Shown here in pieces: positions 11,700 to 22,739 of a stretch of 64,000 nucleotides of DNA (position 1 is its first letter; the number at the start of each line of letters is the position of its first letter). The stretch is taken from contig JAMKCH010014235.1 in NCBI GenBank assembly GCA_023653785.1, forward strand, positions 1-64,000. The letters are read 5' to 3'. The notes under the pieces are model-generated. The model was given only the letters and a program-made list of their open reading frames with translations, was not told the DNA's origin and ran no database searches. The position numbers were made by a program, and so were the translations under genes. The stretch comes from Ophioderma brevispina (lineage: Eukaryota > Echinodermata > Ophiuroidea > Amphilepidida > Ophiodermatidae).

Positions 11700-13310
11700 C
11701 AAATCTCTAAAATTGCATATGTTCCTCATATGCATCTATAATGCGAGGCACGAATTTGATTGGTCAATTGAACAAAATAATTTTAATGTCAGTTTTTTAT
11801 ATGTACTCGTTTGTAAATGTCAAATGCTTTTTAAGGTTTTCTATGGTATTGTGTTTGATCATTGTCTTCCCTTGCCTGTGAGTCAGTATAGTAGAGGCCA
11901 CAGTTGCCTGGGGTTTTATAGGGTTTCTTCTTTTGATGAAATAGAATAAAGGCACTTTTCTGGCCGCTTCATTAGTGCGTTTTTACTCTCGTTATCTTGT
12001 GCTCAAATTTGACGTTTGTTAGGTTAGAGCGGTAGATACACCCCTAAGTAAATCTTTAGATTAATCTATTTTACGTTTCTGTAAAATGGGTAGCGATTTT
12101 AATCGGACAATTTTTTTAAAACAAGTCGGAAACATGCGATGTGATGTCAAGTTCTGTTAAGGACTCCCCCCCCCCCTACATTTTTAAGTTCTATTAGATT
12201 TGGTGTAATCGTCTTAGTCTTATTTTCATATATTCAAGCATTTAACCACGTATTTTTGCTACGAGCCACATACAAGATCGGATGCAGTTAATTAACCTTA
12301 ACTTATTCTATTTCAGAAATAGAAAAGTGAGGAAAAGTACATTTGAGATACCATTTTTGGCACACATACAGTGATATTGAGGTAGGTATCAATGTATCAC
12401 AAACCTGTAATGATAACAAAGATGATATAAACTTCTAGATACGGTGTCTAAGATGCTGTATAGCGACTCTTGTGCAAATAAGGAGTTGGGTGCACATCAG
12501 GAAAAAAAATATATGGTCACTATAAACAGGATTGTTCGTTCGCGAAAATCAAGTAAATCTTTGCGCATACAAAATCATTCTATGGCCTAATCAGAAGAGT
12601 CAGATCTATGCTAGTTGATAGAGGTTTGATAAGTTATACAATATTCATGCATTAGATTTAAATTCAAATTATTTGATTGAAGGTAAGGCAAATAGGATTT
12701 AATCTTAATTCTATTTGGTGGTTTCCTAACTACAATCCTAAAGGATTAACTTTAAAGCTCTAAAGTTCCCCATTATTGTATCCAAACATATTTTTAGTAT
12801 TTTTGACAATGTGTCTCCATTGAGGCATTTTTTTATTATTTAGGCATGTTTGCTCCCTCAAAAAGACCCGTGTATTGGTAGTGTGGCACAGAGTTTGGCA
12901 ATGATGCGTTCTTTCACTGAAAAACTCTTTTTATGATCGCCTACTCATTTTCAGCTAATGCTCTTTTGTGCCGATTTCTGACTTGTAAAGCGCCTCCACA
13001 ATTTTTTCTAGAGAGCTTGTGATATTATGAAAGATCATGACAAATTTACGATCCACGGGGTTTCTATTCGTTGGGAATATTTACAAATACTTACAATGAA
13101 TCAAATGGGGAAAATGGTTAAGACGTTTGTTTGATGTGTTGATAATACTCTTTTGTTGATAAGGATGAACAAATGCTACACAAACATGACAAACATGACA
13201 AGGAGGGTTACACGCTGCTCGATTTAAATTGCAAAATTAAGATTATCTGGAACTTTAATCTTCATTGCTGTGACACGCACAACATTTACCATGCTTTGTA
13301 AAGGGCGTCC
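11700..13310. other. Gene-free stretch
   Basis: AT-rich DNA without a supported gene. Contains a poly-C run (12,167-12,176). Nothing else was recognised. Confidence 0.45.
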
Positions 13311-13325
13311 CATCACTTCCACCAA

Positions 13326-13565
13326 CTTGTAGGAAAGCGATGGACACCTTTCGGACCTAACACCTATAGATAATATCTATCGCTCTCTACCAACCCTGGC
13401 TTGTTCAATTGGTAAGGGCGCCGTCACTAGTAATACGGAGGTTGCCGGTTCGAGTCCGGCGAGCAAACAGTGTTTTTTTGTTTCAACAGTTGCGTGCCTG
13501 GCCATTTCCAGGAAAAGAATAATATTCACCCATTGTCTGCCTGGAGAACTAAGTAGTTAAATTCT
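13326..13565 (+). repeat. tRNA-derived SINE, copy 3
   Basis: Same family as the pair at 8.1-8.6 kb: 'GGAAAGCGATGGACACC', 'AACACCTATAGATAA', A-box region 'TTCAATTGGTAAGGGCG', B box 'GGTTCGAGTCC' at 13,447-13,457, a T-rich tract, and the end 'GTCTGCCTGGAGAACTAAG'. The A box has lost three bases relative to copy 2. Confidence 0.85.
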
Positions 13566-13730
13566 AACATAACTTTGTGTTCTCGCAAGGGTCAAAGTTG
13601 AATTGGGGTCTCCGTTCTTGCGGCCATAGCTCGACCGATTTGGGAGATAGTTAGGCGTTGCAAAGTTCATACATAATCCCTTTCTGACTACCATTCATTG
13701 TAACTTCTTGTATTTTGTATTATTTTGCAG

Positions 13731-13899
13731 GTTTAGTCTTCAGAAAGAGGGCGGGCAAATTTTAGTCAACATGGCTGCAGGTATCTGTCCCAGCAATGCC
13801 AACAAGGAGAGATGTTTCATATTTGTTGATATTCTCAAACAATCTCCTATTTTGTTACCATTTGCAATACAAATGAAAGAATCGCACAATGGCCTGAAA
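13731..13899 (+). CDS. Candidate exon of unknown gene
   Basis: A 169-nt open stretch lies between a good acceptor (pyrimidine tract then TTTTGCAG) and a perfect donor (AAA|GTAAGT). Read with one nucleotide belonging to the previous codon, it encodes about 56 residues containing 'MAAGICPSNANKERCF', 'FVDILKQSP' and 'PFAIQMKES'. It could be an upstream exon of the large gene or belong to another gene. I recognise no family and the exon before it was not found. A MITE begins 13 bases past its end. Confidence 0.45.
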
Positions 13900-13912
13900 G
13901 TAAGTATAAGGT

Positions 13913-14033
13913 CCATGACATACTTCCAGTCGCAGTGAGTGATTTCTGCTCATATGCATGCGTAACACTTTATCTAGGTCAGAATCCGGGACTGCGCACG
14001 TCAATCGCTCGCAGCGACTGGAAGATGTCATGG
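13913..14033. mobile_element. Small MITE, copy 1
   Basis: About 121 bases with terminal inverted repeats: 'CCATGACATACTTCCAGTCG' at the left and the reverse complement ending 'CGACTGGAAGATGTCATGG' at the right; pairing continues inward through 'GAGTGATT' / 'AATCGCTC'. The same element occurs at 16,898-17,032. No coding capacity. Confidence 0.85.
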
Positions 14034-14749
14034 GCTTAATGTACAATGTAACATGATGCACACTATTTCACACCCACATCATAAGTATGGTCATCCTCAT
14101 ACATTGTGTTGATTGTGAGTGGTGCCGTGAGATGTGAGTGTGTGTTGTGGTTTGATTGTGTAACTTTTTAACCACGTAAAATGCCATCTATTACCCGTTC
14201 TATTCCTATAAAAGGCCCTGCTTTTGTGCCTAGAAAACCAAGGGAAAACTGCCACATAAGAGGTGTATATACAATAAAAAGACACACCAGTATATCTTTG
14301 TAAAGGGCACACATACAAATGCAAATCAGATGTGTGTCACCAAGGGACTTTGCACTTTAAAAGGAATACAAGAGTTACACAAACGGACTCACACAAGCAA
14401 AGTCACACTATATGGTGTGTGTGCGTAGTGTGATTTTGTATGTGTGTGTGGGGTGCAGGTGTGTGCCACGTGTATTGTGCGCGCTCGTGTGTTTATGTAT
14501 GTGTTAAGTTTGTTTGACTCAAAAATTTTTCGGCGAAAATAATTTAAAATATTCTTGAGATGAGATTCCTGGTAATCTGCAGGTAGGCACTTTTTCAAGA
14601 GTACTCTTCCTAGCAACAGCGTGAGAAGGAAAAAAGGGGAGTGGAAAAAGGAAAGAGGGCAAAATGGGCCATTTCTCCCATATATTCCGACTTTCTTTAT
14701 GCTTTTCTCTTGTGATCTGCTCTTTCCGGTATTCCTAGATATCTGCAGA

Positions 14750-14865
14750 TAGATATTAGATATATCTATAGATATATATATATATATATGATATATATAT
14801 ATATATATATATCTATATAGATATATATTATATATATCTATATAAGATATATAGACGAAAAGACC
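14750..14865. repeat. (TA)n / GATATATC palindromic tract
   Basis: Low-complexity run of TATATA broken by GATATC and TCTATAGA palindromes, preceded by TG/AC-rich DNA at about 14,400-14,490. It generates a spurious long open frame on the minus strand. Confidence 0.9.
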
Positions 14866-15383
14866 TTGCCTGGGCAGCATTTGGAAGTTGGAGCGCATAT
14901 TGAGAAGTAAAAGAGTATAATCAAAATGAAAGTATGCCTCTTCAACACAAACATGCGTGACAGTATTTTTTTATGGGCTGCGAGACTGGGTGCGCAACAA
15001 TTGGAGAGTTAGGTCAATTCTTTCGCAACATGTTGTTACAGAATCATGCTGAACGTCCAGCGCATTGATCGTGTCCAAATGCCAAAATCTAGGTGCTACA
15101 GGTACGGAGCCCCTGATAAACCGAGTAAGAATGAGACAGCTTACTTTTCTGGTAATATTTAGGAGCCAGAGGGAGAGCCTAGTAGGTTATATGCTTTCTA
15201 CACACCAACACATGGCAAGAGAAGCCAGGCCGACAGAGAAAATCATTATCCTCCACATCCAAAAGCTCTTGGGGGACACAAACAACATGTTGCACACCAA
15301 AGGCTATCTCCAACTGGGCCCCAAAACAGAAGTGATGGAGGAAACATGCGATCACCTGCTGCGCAGGCGACTGATGATGATGA

Positions 15384-15475
15384 TAATATATATATCTATA
15401 TATATATATATATATATATATAGATATATATATATTCTATATTATATATATATTATATTATATATATATAAATTA
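15384..15475. repeat. (TA)n tract
   Basis: Second TATATA-rich microsatellite with TCTATA/TAGATA interruptions, directly upstream of the hairpin element at 15,483. Confidence 0.9.
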
Positions 15476-15482
15476 ATACAAG

Positions 15483-15651
15483 TATAGACCTCGGGAAAGG
15501 CAACCGTACTCTGAGTTTCACGGTATACCCTCAATTACGATCACTGGGTACCGATTTCAGACGGATCCGTATGAAGATCGTTGACCCCGTGATCGTAAAG
15601 TGAGGGTATACCGTGTAAATCTGAGTACGGTTGCCTTTCCAGAGGGCTATA
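15483..15651. mobile_element. 169-bp hairpin MITE
   Basis: Almost the whole element folds on itself: the left arm 'TATAGACCTCGGGAAAGG', 'CAACCGTACTCTGAG', 'CACGGTATACCCTCA', 'CGATCAC' is matched in reverse at the right ('GTGATCG', 'TGAGGGTATACCGTG', 'CTGAGTACGGTTG', 'CCTTTCCAGAGGGCTATA'). The ends read TA..., which would suit a TA target duplication as in Tc1/mariner MITEs; that assignment is inference. Confidence 0.85.
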
Positions 15652-16437
15652 TTGTACTTGATTTTACGCTCCCTGTATGGATGAGCACTCTTAATTCCAT
15701 CCAAAGATAGTCACCTGGAAATAATACTGTACTATGATGTTATATTATATATATTAGGTATATAGTCCTAGATTGAACCATAGGGCGAAAATTCAATTAA
15801 TTATCCTCATTTGCATAAATTAATATCATCTCTTTTGACGGAATCAAGGCAAAACAAAGGATAACGTTAAGGCGAAAAAAATTTCGACCTAACGTCGAAC
15901 TCTATTGTTAACAAAAGAGAATTTCGCCCTAGCGTAGGATATAGTGAATATACCCCGTATATATAGATTGAAAAATAAATTCATCGTTGAATACTTACTG
16001 TTCCTTAGTAATTTCGCTTAGTTAAAGATGAATTCATAAACGTAAAAAAGCCATGTAACATATTTTCGAGGTATGACTCCTTTAACATTGTCAAGGGGCA
16101 AACTTGCTACTCACATGTGATGCGGACCCCGATTAGTTATCTACTCATTGCATGACTCATGCAAAGTCCTAGAAATAGATACAACTATTTGCATCCAAAT
16201 GTTTTTTGTTTTGCAGTAAACATCAAGACTACTTTGGTCGAGAACATATGAAAACTCGTCTAAGAGGAAGGGCAGAACGTAGTGACATCTGAATTAAATC
16301 ATCACTCCAGGTGTCTTTAAAGAAACTCAATCTTAAACGAGGGTATGTCTTGAAAGCATAATTTCTACAACTCTATCTGCTCTAAAATGCAATTGAAATC
16401 TCCAGATGGATGGCTCTTATTAACACGATCTATGATG

Positions 16438-17160
16438 CAAATTTGCAGAACGCGTTCAATTGTAACAGATTTCGAACCACATGCCGAACATGTTTAGTTG
16501 TTTGTATGTGTTCTGTACATCTACAGAACACATCAAGAACAACTAAGACACGCTCTGCAGGTGTTAAAAATCTGTTTTACGATTGAATCGTTCTTGCAAG
16601 TAAGTGTTCTACACTGCAAATTTTGCAGAACGCGCTCAATTGTAACAGATTCGAACACATGACAAACGTGGTGTTCTGTATGTGTCTGCACATAACAGAA
16701 TACACATCAAGAACACATAAGACAGGCTCTGGCAGGGGTTTAAAATCTGTTACTATTGAAGACGTTCTGCAAGTGTTCTACACTGCAAATTTGCCGAACG
16801 CGCTCAATTGGACATATTTCGATCACATTCCGAACATGTTTTAGTTGTCTGTAATGTGTTCTGCCCATCTACAGAACACATTCAAGAACACCTAAGGCCC
16901 CTGACATACTTCCAGCCGCCAGCGAGCAATTTCTGCGCGTGCGTGAGCATGCCGTACACTAGGGAATCTGGGGTCAGAAGTCGGTACTGGCCCCGCCAAT
17001 CGCTCCTGCGACTGGAAGTATGTTGTCATTGGCTAAGGGACCACGTTATGCATAAGTTTAAAATCTTTACAATGAACACTTCTGCAAGTGTTCGCCGAAC
17101 ACCTGTCGAACAATTGCAGAACGCCTTCCCGACGGGTCCATGTGTTCTACAAAATTTGCA
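16438..17160. repeat. Tandem repeat, period 168-180, interrupted by a MITE
   Basis: Three units start at about 16,438, 16,618 and 16,786, each with 'TTTGCAGAACGCG', 'TCAATTGTAACAGATT', a 'TGTGTTCTG...CAGAACACA' small hairpin, 'AAATCTGTT' and 'GCAAGTGTTCTACACTG'. The third is interrupted at 16,897 by the MITE; its remainder resumes at 17,039. Confidence 0.9.
16898..17032. mobile_element. Small MITE, copy 2, with target duplication
   Basis: Same terminal inverted repeat as copy 1 ('TGACATACTTCCAG' left; 'CTGGAAGTATGTTGTCA' right). It sits inside the third tandem unit and is flanked by CTAAGG on both sides (16,892-16,897 and 17,033-17,038), a likely 6-bp (or nested 3-bp TAA) target duplication. 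Confidence 0.9.
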
Positions 17161-17169
17161 CTGTATATA

Positions 17170-18520
17170 GGCCTACATCGTAAATTTCTGATCAGAACAA
17201 ACACCTATATTCATTTAATATCTCACTGACTGTATAATGTAAGAACAATGGGGTAATTTGCTTAAAACCATTGCATCCAAAAATTAATAAATCGTGCTTA
17301 TGAGAATTTCAAGGTTTTTACTGCTTATTTGGGTTTAGTGGCATAATAGTATTTTTAATTAACATTACTAAGCTTAAAATGATAGGCCTATATAATTTGT
17401 GAGTTTAGCAGCGGGTAATTTGTTCAAAAGATTCCCACTTCCGATAAAAAATGGGTTTTATATTGTTTTGTGACTTAAAACGTCCATATCGCAAAATGAC
17501 CAAAATGTAGTTAGAACCGTGTTATAGCTCTAGCTTTAGTCAAGTATTGTGTCCGATGTTGCGTAAGAGCCCCCTCCTACTCCTACCGTGAAGTCTAAGA
17601 AGAAGACTAGGACTCAGGTTACACTGAAGTCATTTGAATTTACTGTTACGGACCCTTACGTGGCATCACCCCAGCTGATGCGGCACACAAAAACGCCACA
17701 TTCGTCCGGTCGCGTTCATTGTTTGAAACCGTGCGCTATGTGTTAACATGGTTTATGAGCTTATAGCACTGATACATCCTTCTTAATACACGAACGTAGT
17801 GAGTTGGAAAAATAACACTACAGGCCTTGCCACGCTGGTGCTGCGAAGATTAGCGGAAAATTCGTGTATTCATCGGAAATGGCCGCTTATATGCACACGC
17901 CAATACCCCTCGGTTTAGTAGGGACAAGCATGAGCGTAAAGGAATCCTTCATAATAACAGAAGTGAAACCTGATGTAGCACTGAAAAGCTGACAACATTT
18001 TGTATCTTAGCGAAAAATATCTGCCAAACGACAAGATTTAGAAGTTTCGAGTAAGTCTGCCTGGGTAACCAAATTCGTAGGCCATGGCGTAGTGTCTACT
18101 GTTACGTGTCGTACAAGTACAGCCATCTTGATATTATATATTCCCAATCACATTGGATGGCTTTTTTCGGGTGGTCAATGCAAACTCCCGGTCTAGAATG
18201 AACTTTTCTCCTCGAGCGACCTTCAGCCAAAGAACCAGATCACTCTAAAATCACAGCTTCCCTTAGAAGCTTCTAGAATCCCCAAGAGACCACTTAATAT
18301 TACATCATTACTATAATTAGACCTGGCACAGTATACATAGTATCCTATCATGCTAGCTCATGCTATACATCTATGTATTGTAGTACTACCCAATGGAACT
18401 TTCACAGATTACATGCGTCGTCCCTACAAATAGAAACTTCTGTACACTTGGTTTTGCACATATTAACATGTGTTTTGATGATAGGTAATGTTAAAGTTTC
18501 TATTGCTTCTTTGAAACTTG
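17170..18520. other. Gene-free stretch
   Basis: No supported exon or element. AT-rich with short ordinary sequence. Confidence 0.4.
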
Positions 18521-18521
18521 C

Positions 18522-18878
18522 ATGTTAAAATTTTTAGTGCACAGTTTTGATTGTCTATTTATTTGCTGGAGGAAGAAACACGTTTTCAAGGAATATGTCT
18601 TTGTTTTTTTTTTCCTTGCATTTGCTTTCGTTTCACCACCTGTCCGTGTTACAAGTAAAACAACACATATTACATTAAATAAGGGACAACTCAGTCATTT
18701 GGAACCTGAATTCAATGGGGTTTGCTGTTTTGAAAAGCTAATAAACAATTTTTATATTTGTATAATCCACTGCTTAGAAGAACTTCACATCCTAGGAAAA
18801 AAAGTACATTTTCCCGCGGGAGAAGCAGTGAAGTGTATCACTCGCGATCAAGCGATCATCCAAATTGGCGAAAGCTAA
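18522..18878 (+). CDS. Open frame with hydrophobic run and CC pair, uncertain
   Basis: An uninterrupted 118-codon frame. After a basic stretch it has the hydrophobic run 'YVFVFFFLAFAFVSPP', then 'EFNGVCCFEKL' and a later 'IIHC'. The hydrophobic run is partly a pyrimidine tract that could simply precede a splice acceptor. The GVCC....C spacing recalls the CC....DPC part of the downstream modules, but the match is weak. It may be a leader-bearing exon, a degenerate module, or chance. Confidence 0.25.
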   Translation: MLKFLVHSFDCLFICWRKKHVFKEYVFVFFFLAFAFVSPPVRVTSKTTHITLNKGQLSHLEPEFNGVCCFEKLINNFYICIIHCLEELHILGKKVHFPAGEAVKCITRDQAIIQIGES

Positions 18879-18957
18879 AGGTTAAGCAATATTTCAAGAT
18901 TTGTATGACATATATTCTTTTTCAAGATACTACCCTTTCTAATATGTTGTTTAACAG

Positions 18958-19099
18958 GATATCTTAGATGTAGGTAAGCCATTTGGTAGACCACAACGTC
19001 TTAGTGAGAATGGCCTCAACGGTGAGCTGATAAAAAGAGGACTTTCTGTACTAGGCTCAAGGTTGGAAAAGGAACAGAGAGTTACAATGGATGATAGAT
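18958..19099 (+). CDS. Candidate upstream exon of the modular gene
   Basis: 142 nt between TTTAACAG and T|GTGAGT, open in phase 0 to phase 1. It encodes about 47 residues including 'VGKPFGRPQRLSENG', 'GELIKRGLSVLGSRLEKEQR' and 'VTMDD'. Its phase fits the exon at 19,557. No family recognised; charge and lack of Cys set it apart from the modules. Confidence 0.5.
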
Positions 19100-19556
19100 G
19101 TGAGTGAAATTTAACTCTTTCAAGTTCCATTGCCATGACTTGTTTTATAATGCTCCAATACTCGTCTTTCTTAAGAATTTCTAAAAGAAGATTTCAATTT
19201 AAATGATCGCATGACCATGCAGTTTAAGAAAAAATAACACAAACAATTGACATAATGCTTCGGTTGAATATTCTAATTGATAAAAATTGGTCTCTTAGCA
19301 AAAAAATGTTTTCACAAATTCTTTACAAAATATCACCTAGAAACATAAAGGCTAAATGTTGTGTGTTTCATTCGAAAACACTTTCAATTAAAGGCATTAG
19401 AATACAGTTTATTTGACACATGAAGTCAAATATGCCTTCGAAAATTGACCTTTCAAACATAGGCCAACATAATGAAACCGGGTTCATGTTGTGGGTGTTA
19501 ACAGTTCATGTTTTCAGGTCTTAATAATGAAAGAATCTTATATGTTATTTCTCCAG

Positions 19557-19629
19557 TTGTTACTGCAGTGGGTAGAAATTTCACTATTCCAGCCTTAACA
19601 TCTGGGCCAGCCAGTTTGCTTATTTTTCT
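19557..19629 (+). CDS. Candidate upstream exon of the modular gene
   Basis: 73 nt between TTTCTCCAG and CT|GTAAGT. In phase 1, as the preceding exon requires, it reads 'VTAVGRNFTIPALTSGPAS' and 'LLIF'. It lies where the Cys-rich start of module M1 is expected, but shows none of its cysteines. Its end phase (2) does not fit the next exon without a one-base shift. Confidence 0.4.
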
Positions 19630-19695
19630 GTAAGTGATGACTGTCGCAGGCTGGATGTTGATTAACCATAAAACAAAAAACTCCTGAAATTTCAG

Positions 19696-19796
19696 AGGAC
19701 ATTCAAGAGTACTGGAGATGACCCTTGTTCAGTTTCCTTCACTCTGGGATTTGAGAAATTAAAGTACGAATTATTGTTTATTCAGCTATGAGTACG
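19696..19796 (+). CDS. M1, first-half exon (partial, frameshifted)
   Basis: Acceptor TTTCAG and donor GTAAGT flank a frame reading 'DDPCSVSFTLGFEKL', the counterpart of 'VDPCDLSFSVGFENW' in M10. The last codons leave frame by one base; the other frame gives 'FSYEY' then G|GT, as in the 'FNYNW' exon end of M8. The CxGxxCC part is not in this exon. First recognisable module of the array. Confidence 0.6.
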
Positions 19797-19989
19797 GTAA
19801 GTGCAATTTAAAGGCAAAATATGTTTTTCTCTATTTTTGGTGCATGTTGAAGAAAAATTCAGAGAATTAAAAACAGAAAGAGAGTTTTAGAGAATTTCAA
19901 TTTTGCTTAAGGAAGTTCAAAACAGTGCATGGTTTGCTGACACTAATTAGTTAGAGAGGGTAAAAAAGTTGCTCCCGTAAACCCCCCAG

Positions 19990-20620
19990 TAAGATCACGC
20001 ATGGACAGGCCCGGTCCCGCAAATGTTTGCACATGCCCACCCACACCCTTCCGTTCACTCCTCATTCCCTCTGAGTCACGCCAGATTTAATGTTATGCTT
20101 CTCATTCCTGTCCACTCCAGGCGACATTCCCATTGACTCCATCGTCATGATCTTGTTATCATAAACCATTTTATTGAGCAATACAAGGGAACCAAGACTG
20201 TGCGGTGTACGTATCCTTGTCATTTTAGCAAAGCATCTACACAATTAACTAGGAATATGTTTCATGATAGGTCTTGAAGACAACAACGGATACAATCCAA
20301 GCGATAAATGTTTGACGCACATACATTTCCTAGTTGGGGCTATATTTTATTTCACTGCAGGGTATTATGATTATGACCCATGTCAGATGTCATGTCAATG
20401 AGGTTTCAAAGTATTATTTTTCAGGATTATTTCTCCATTTGAAAAAAGTAAGATTGAAAACAAATTGGTAGAGAAAAGAACAAGACACGTTTAGTACTGC
20501 TCAAATGGTTTTATTGGTTTTAAGTGGAAAACATTGACATCTTTTGTCTTTTGCAAAACGCAAGAGATCTGTACTCTATAGTCAAAATTTGAAGAGAGGA
20601 TAAACGATACATAAAAATAG
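19990..20620. other. Intron of M1, unremarkable part
   Basis: No exon or element recognised between the M1 exon and the inverted-repeat element at 20,621. Confidence 0.4.
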
Positions 20621-22735
20621 TCAGGTAGAACCTCAAGTGACCGTAAAGTTGAGTATGGAACATTTTTTGCTGAAAATGATAGATTAGGGTGTGTAGAATA
20701 AGACAAAAAATCTGCAGGGTGCCACCTGGGCATCCTGAGAATTTTGAGAAATCCAAGATGCGTCCCCAAAATGATTAATTATTATTCAACCCTATATTAA
20801 TTATCAAACTATGGAGTTACTAATTATATAGGATCCAAGAACATGTGTATGGCACTTGTTAATATTAAAGCGGCATGGCACATTTTGACAAAATATGAAT
20901 TCTTTAATTGACTCTCAAATGATATTCTAGCCATTGGAAGAACAGAGAATATTTTCACCTAAAAAAACAACATACCCAAAAAACAGATAGGAGACATTGA
21001 TAGAGGATAAAGATACAAGGGCCCAAATTCATAAACTAAAGCCTAGTTGGCAACTAAAATGGGACTAGTTGCCAACTAAGCCTAGTTGATTACTAGTAAA
21101 TTCATAAAACCTTACTAGTGCTAGTTGCATTCTAGAATCTTCCTAAATTTAGAGTTGATCCAGTGCAACTCTAACTCACTAGCTGGCAACTAAATCAGTT
21201 AAAAAAAACAATATTAGTATTATTATTATTTCTGTGAAATATTTTACAAAACAATTAACAATGAAGTTTATTGCTACAAATTGTATTAATTATAGTTAAT
21301 GTGAAATTTAAATTCCGGAGACAAATAATATTCATTTGATAAAAATTGAGAAAGTTTGTCGTCAATTATCATTTGCATTAACATAATGCCGTAATAGCAT
21401 CAGTGAGTGTGAAGGGGAAAAGGAGGAACTTGTGTAAATACAGGCCCCAAAATAATGCTTAATAATTTGGAATGAAATAAATTATCAAACCTTACTGAAA
21501 GAAATATTAAAGAATTTCTTAATTCTGCTATTTATAATTAAAAATTGTTCTCTGTTTACTAAAGTTTATATTAATGTTTGCTTACAGTCCATATATGAGC
21601 TTATGAGATGTTTACATTTTTAGTTAATGGAATAGATTTGCTAGTAGAAAATACAAACATCACATTTCTCAAAAGCAGTATTACAGCAGAATTAAAGAGA
21701 AATTCTTTAAATATTTCTTTCAGGTGTGAGTTACGCCCTTCTGTTTGTAAACTCTCGATATATAGATGTGTACAGGCTATTATATAGACCAGTTACAGCA
21801 ATGTTTTGGAAAATGTTAGGCCGGTATCTTGAACTTAGGTCGGCCTGACTGACACACGGGCAATTGTATCTGTTAGAGTTTTAATACTATGGCCAGAACG
21901 ATTGGCAGGCAGGGATTGGCAGTCAACAAAAGAAAGTGACGTGGATGTTAACTGGTCGATACGGAAGCTACTACAAATATATTGGCATCATTTTGATCTG
22001 GTTCAAGGTGATCAAAGCATGTTAATGCTCTCAGATGAACAGACTTCAAACACAAAGGGTAGTCATTTAAGGTATTTGAATTGACATTCCCCAACACTGA
22101 CAACCAAGGCAATTCGCCCCGAAAGCACCCATTCTGTAGACAAACGATTGAGCAAGTTTGCAACTAATGAGTTTCTAGTAATATAACTAGTTAGCAACTT
22201 CTTAGTATGGTTTATGATTTCAATTAGGTTGTCAACTCTGTAGTTGCATACTAGGGATTTTAGTTGCCAAATAGATAAGTATTTTTGAAGATATTCACGT
22301 GTTTGGGTGCCATATTTGATTGACGTCATGTTACAACTTTAAAAGTATCAGAAATACATTTAATTGTATCTACAACATAATCTAAGTACTTAACTTTATT
22401 TTTTATCGCATGTATTGCTGTTATATGGCAGATTTTAAAATTATTAGATTTGGCTTCCATTTGAATTTGGAGTATGACTCAATGTTAAAGTGCCATGCAT
22501 TTGTTAATTGGGTCCTATAGTATAATTATCTAGTAACTCCATAGTTTGATAATATAGGTTGAATAGATAATTATCATTTATGGCGACGCAATCGTGGCTT
22601 TTCAAAATGCTAAGGATGCCCAGGTGGCACCAGCAAATTCTTATTTACACACCCTTATCTATCATTTTCAGCAGAAAAAATGGTGCTCCATAATCAATAT
22701 TTTCGGTCAGGCCATAAGTTGACCATGGCTACCTG
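20621..22735. mobile_element. About 2.1-kb element with long terminal inverted repeats
   Basis: The left end (20,621-20,890) pairs with the right end (22,490-22,735) in reverse: shared stretches include 'GGTGCCACCTGGGCATCCT', 'CTGAAAATGATAGAT', 'AACTATGGAGTTACTA' and 'TTATCAAACTATGG'. A second inner pair of arms carries 'CTAGTTGCCAACTAA'-like phrases (21,040-21,200 versus 22,150-22,280). No transposase frame is visible, so it looks like a non-autonomous DNA transposon in an intron of the modular gene. Confidence 0.8.
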
Positions 22736-22739
22736 GGAA

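Noticed and set aside
14389..14898. 169-codon open frame on the minus strand
   Set aside because: Its middle is translation of the (TA)n tract (runs of I, Y, H, S); it has no family resemblance and no exon borders.
15065..15487. 140-codon open frame on the plus strand
   Set aside because: Its end is the second (TA)n tract and it runs into the MITE; the first part resembles nothing I recognise and lacks splice context.
16438..16900. CRISPR-like array
   Set aside because: Units of 168-180 bases repeat throughout their length without unique spacers; the host is an animal.
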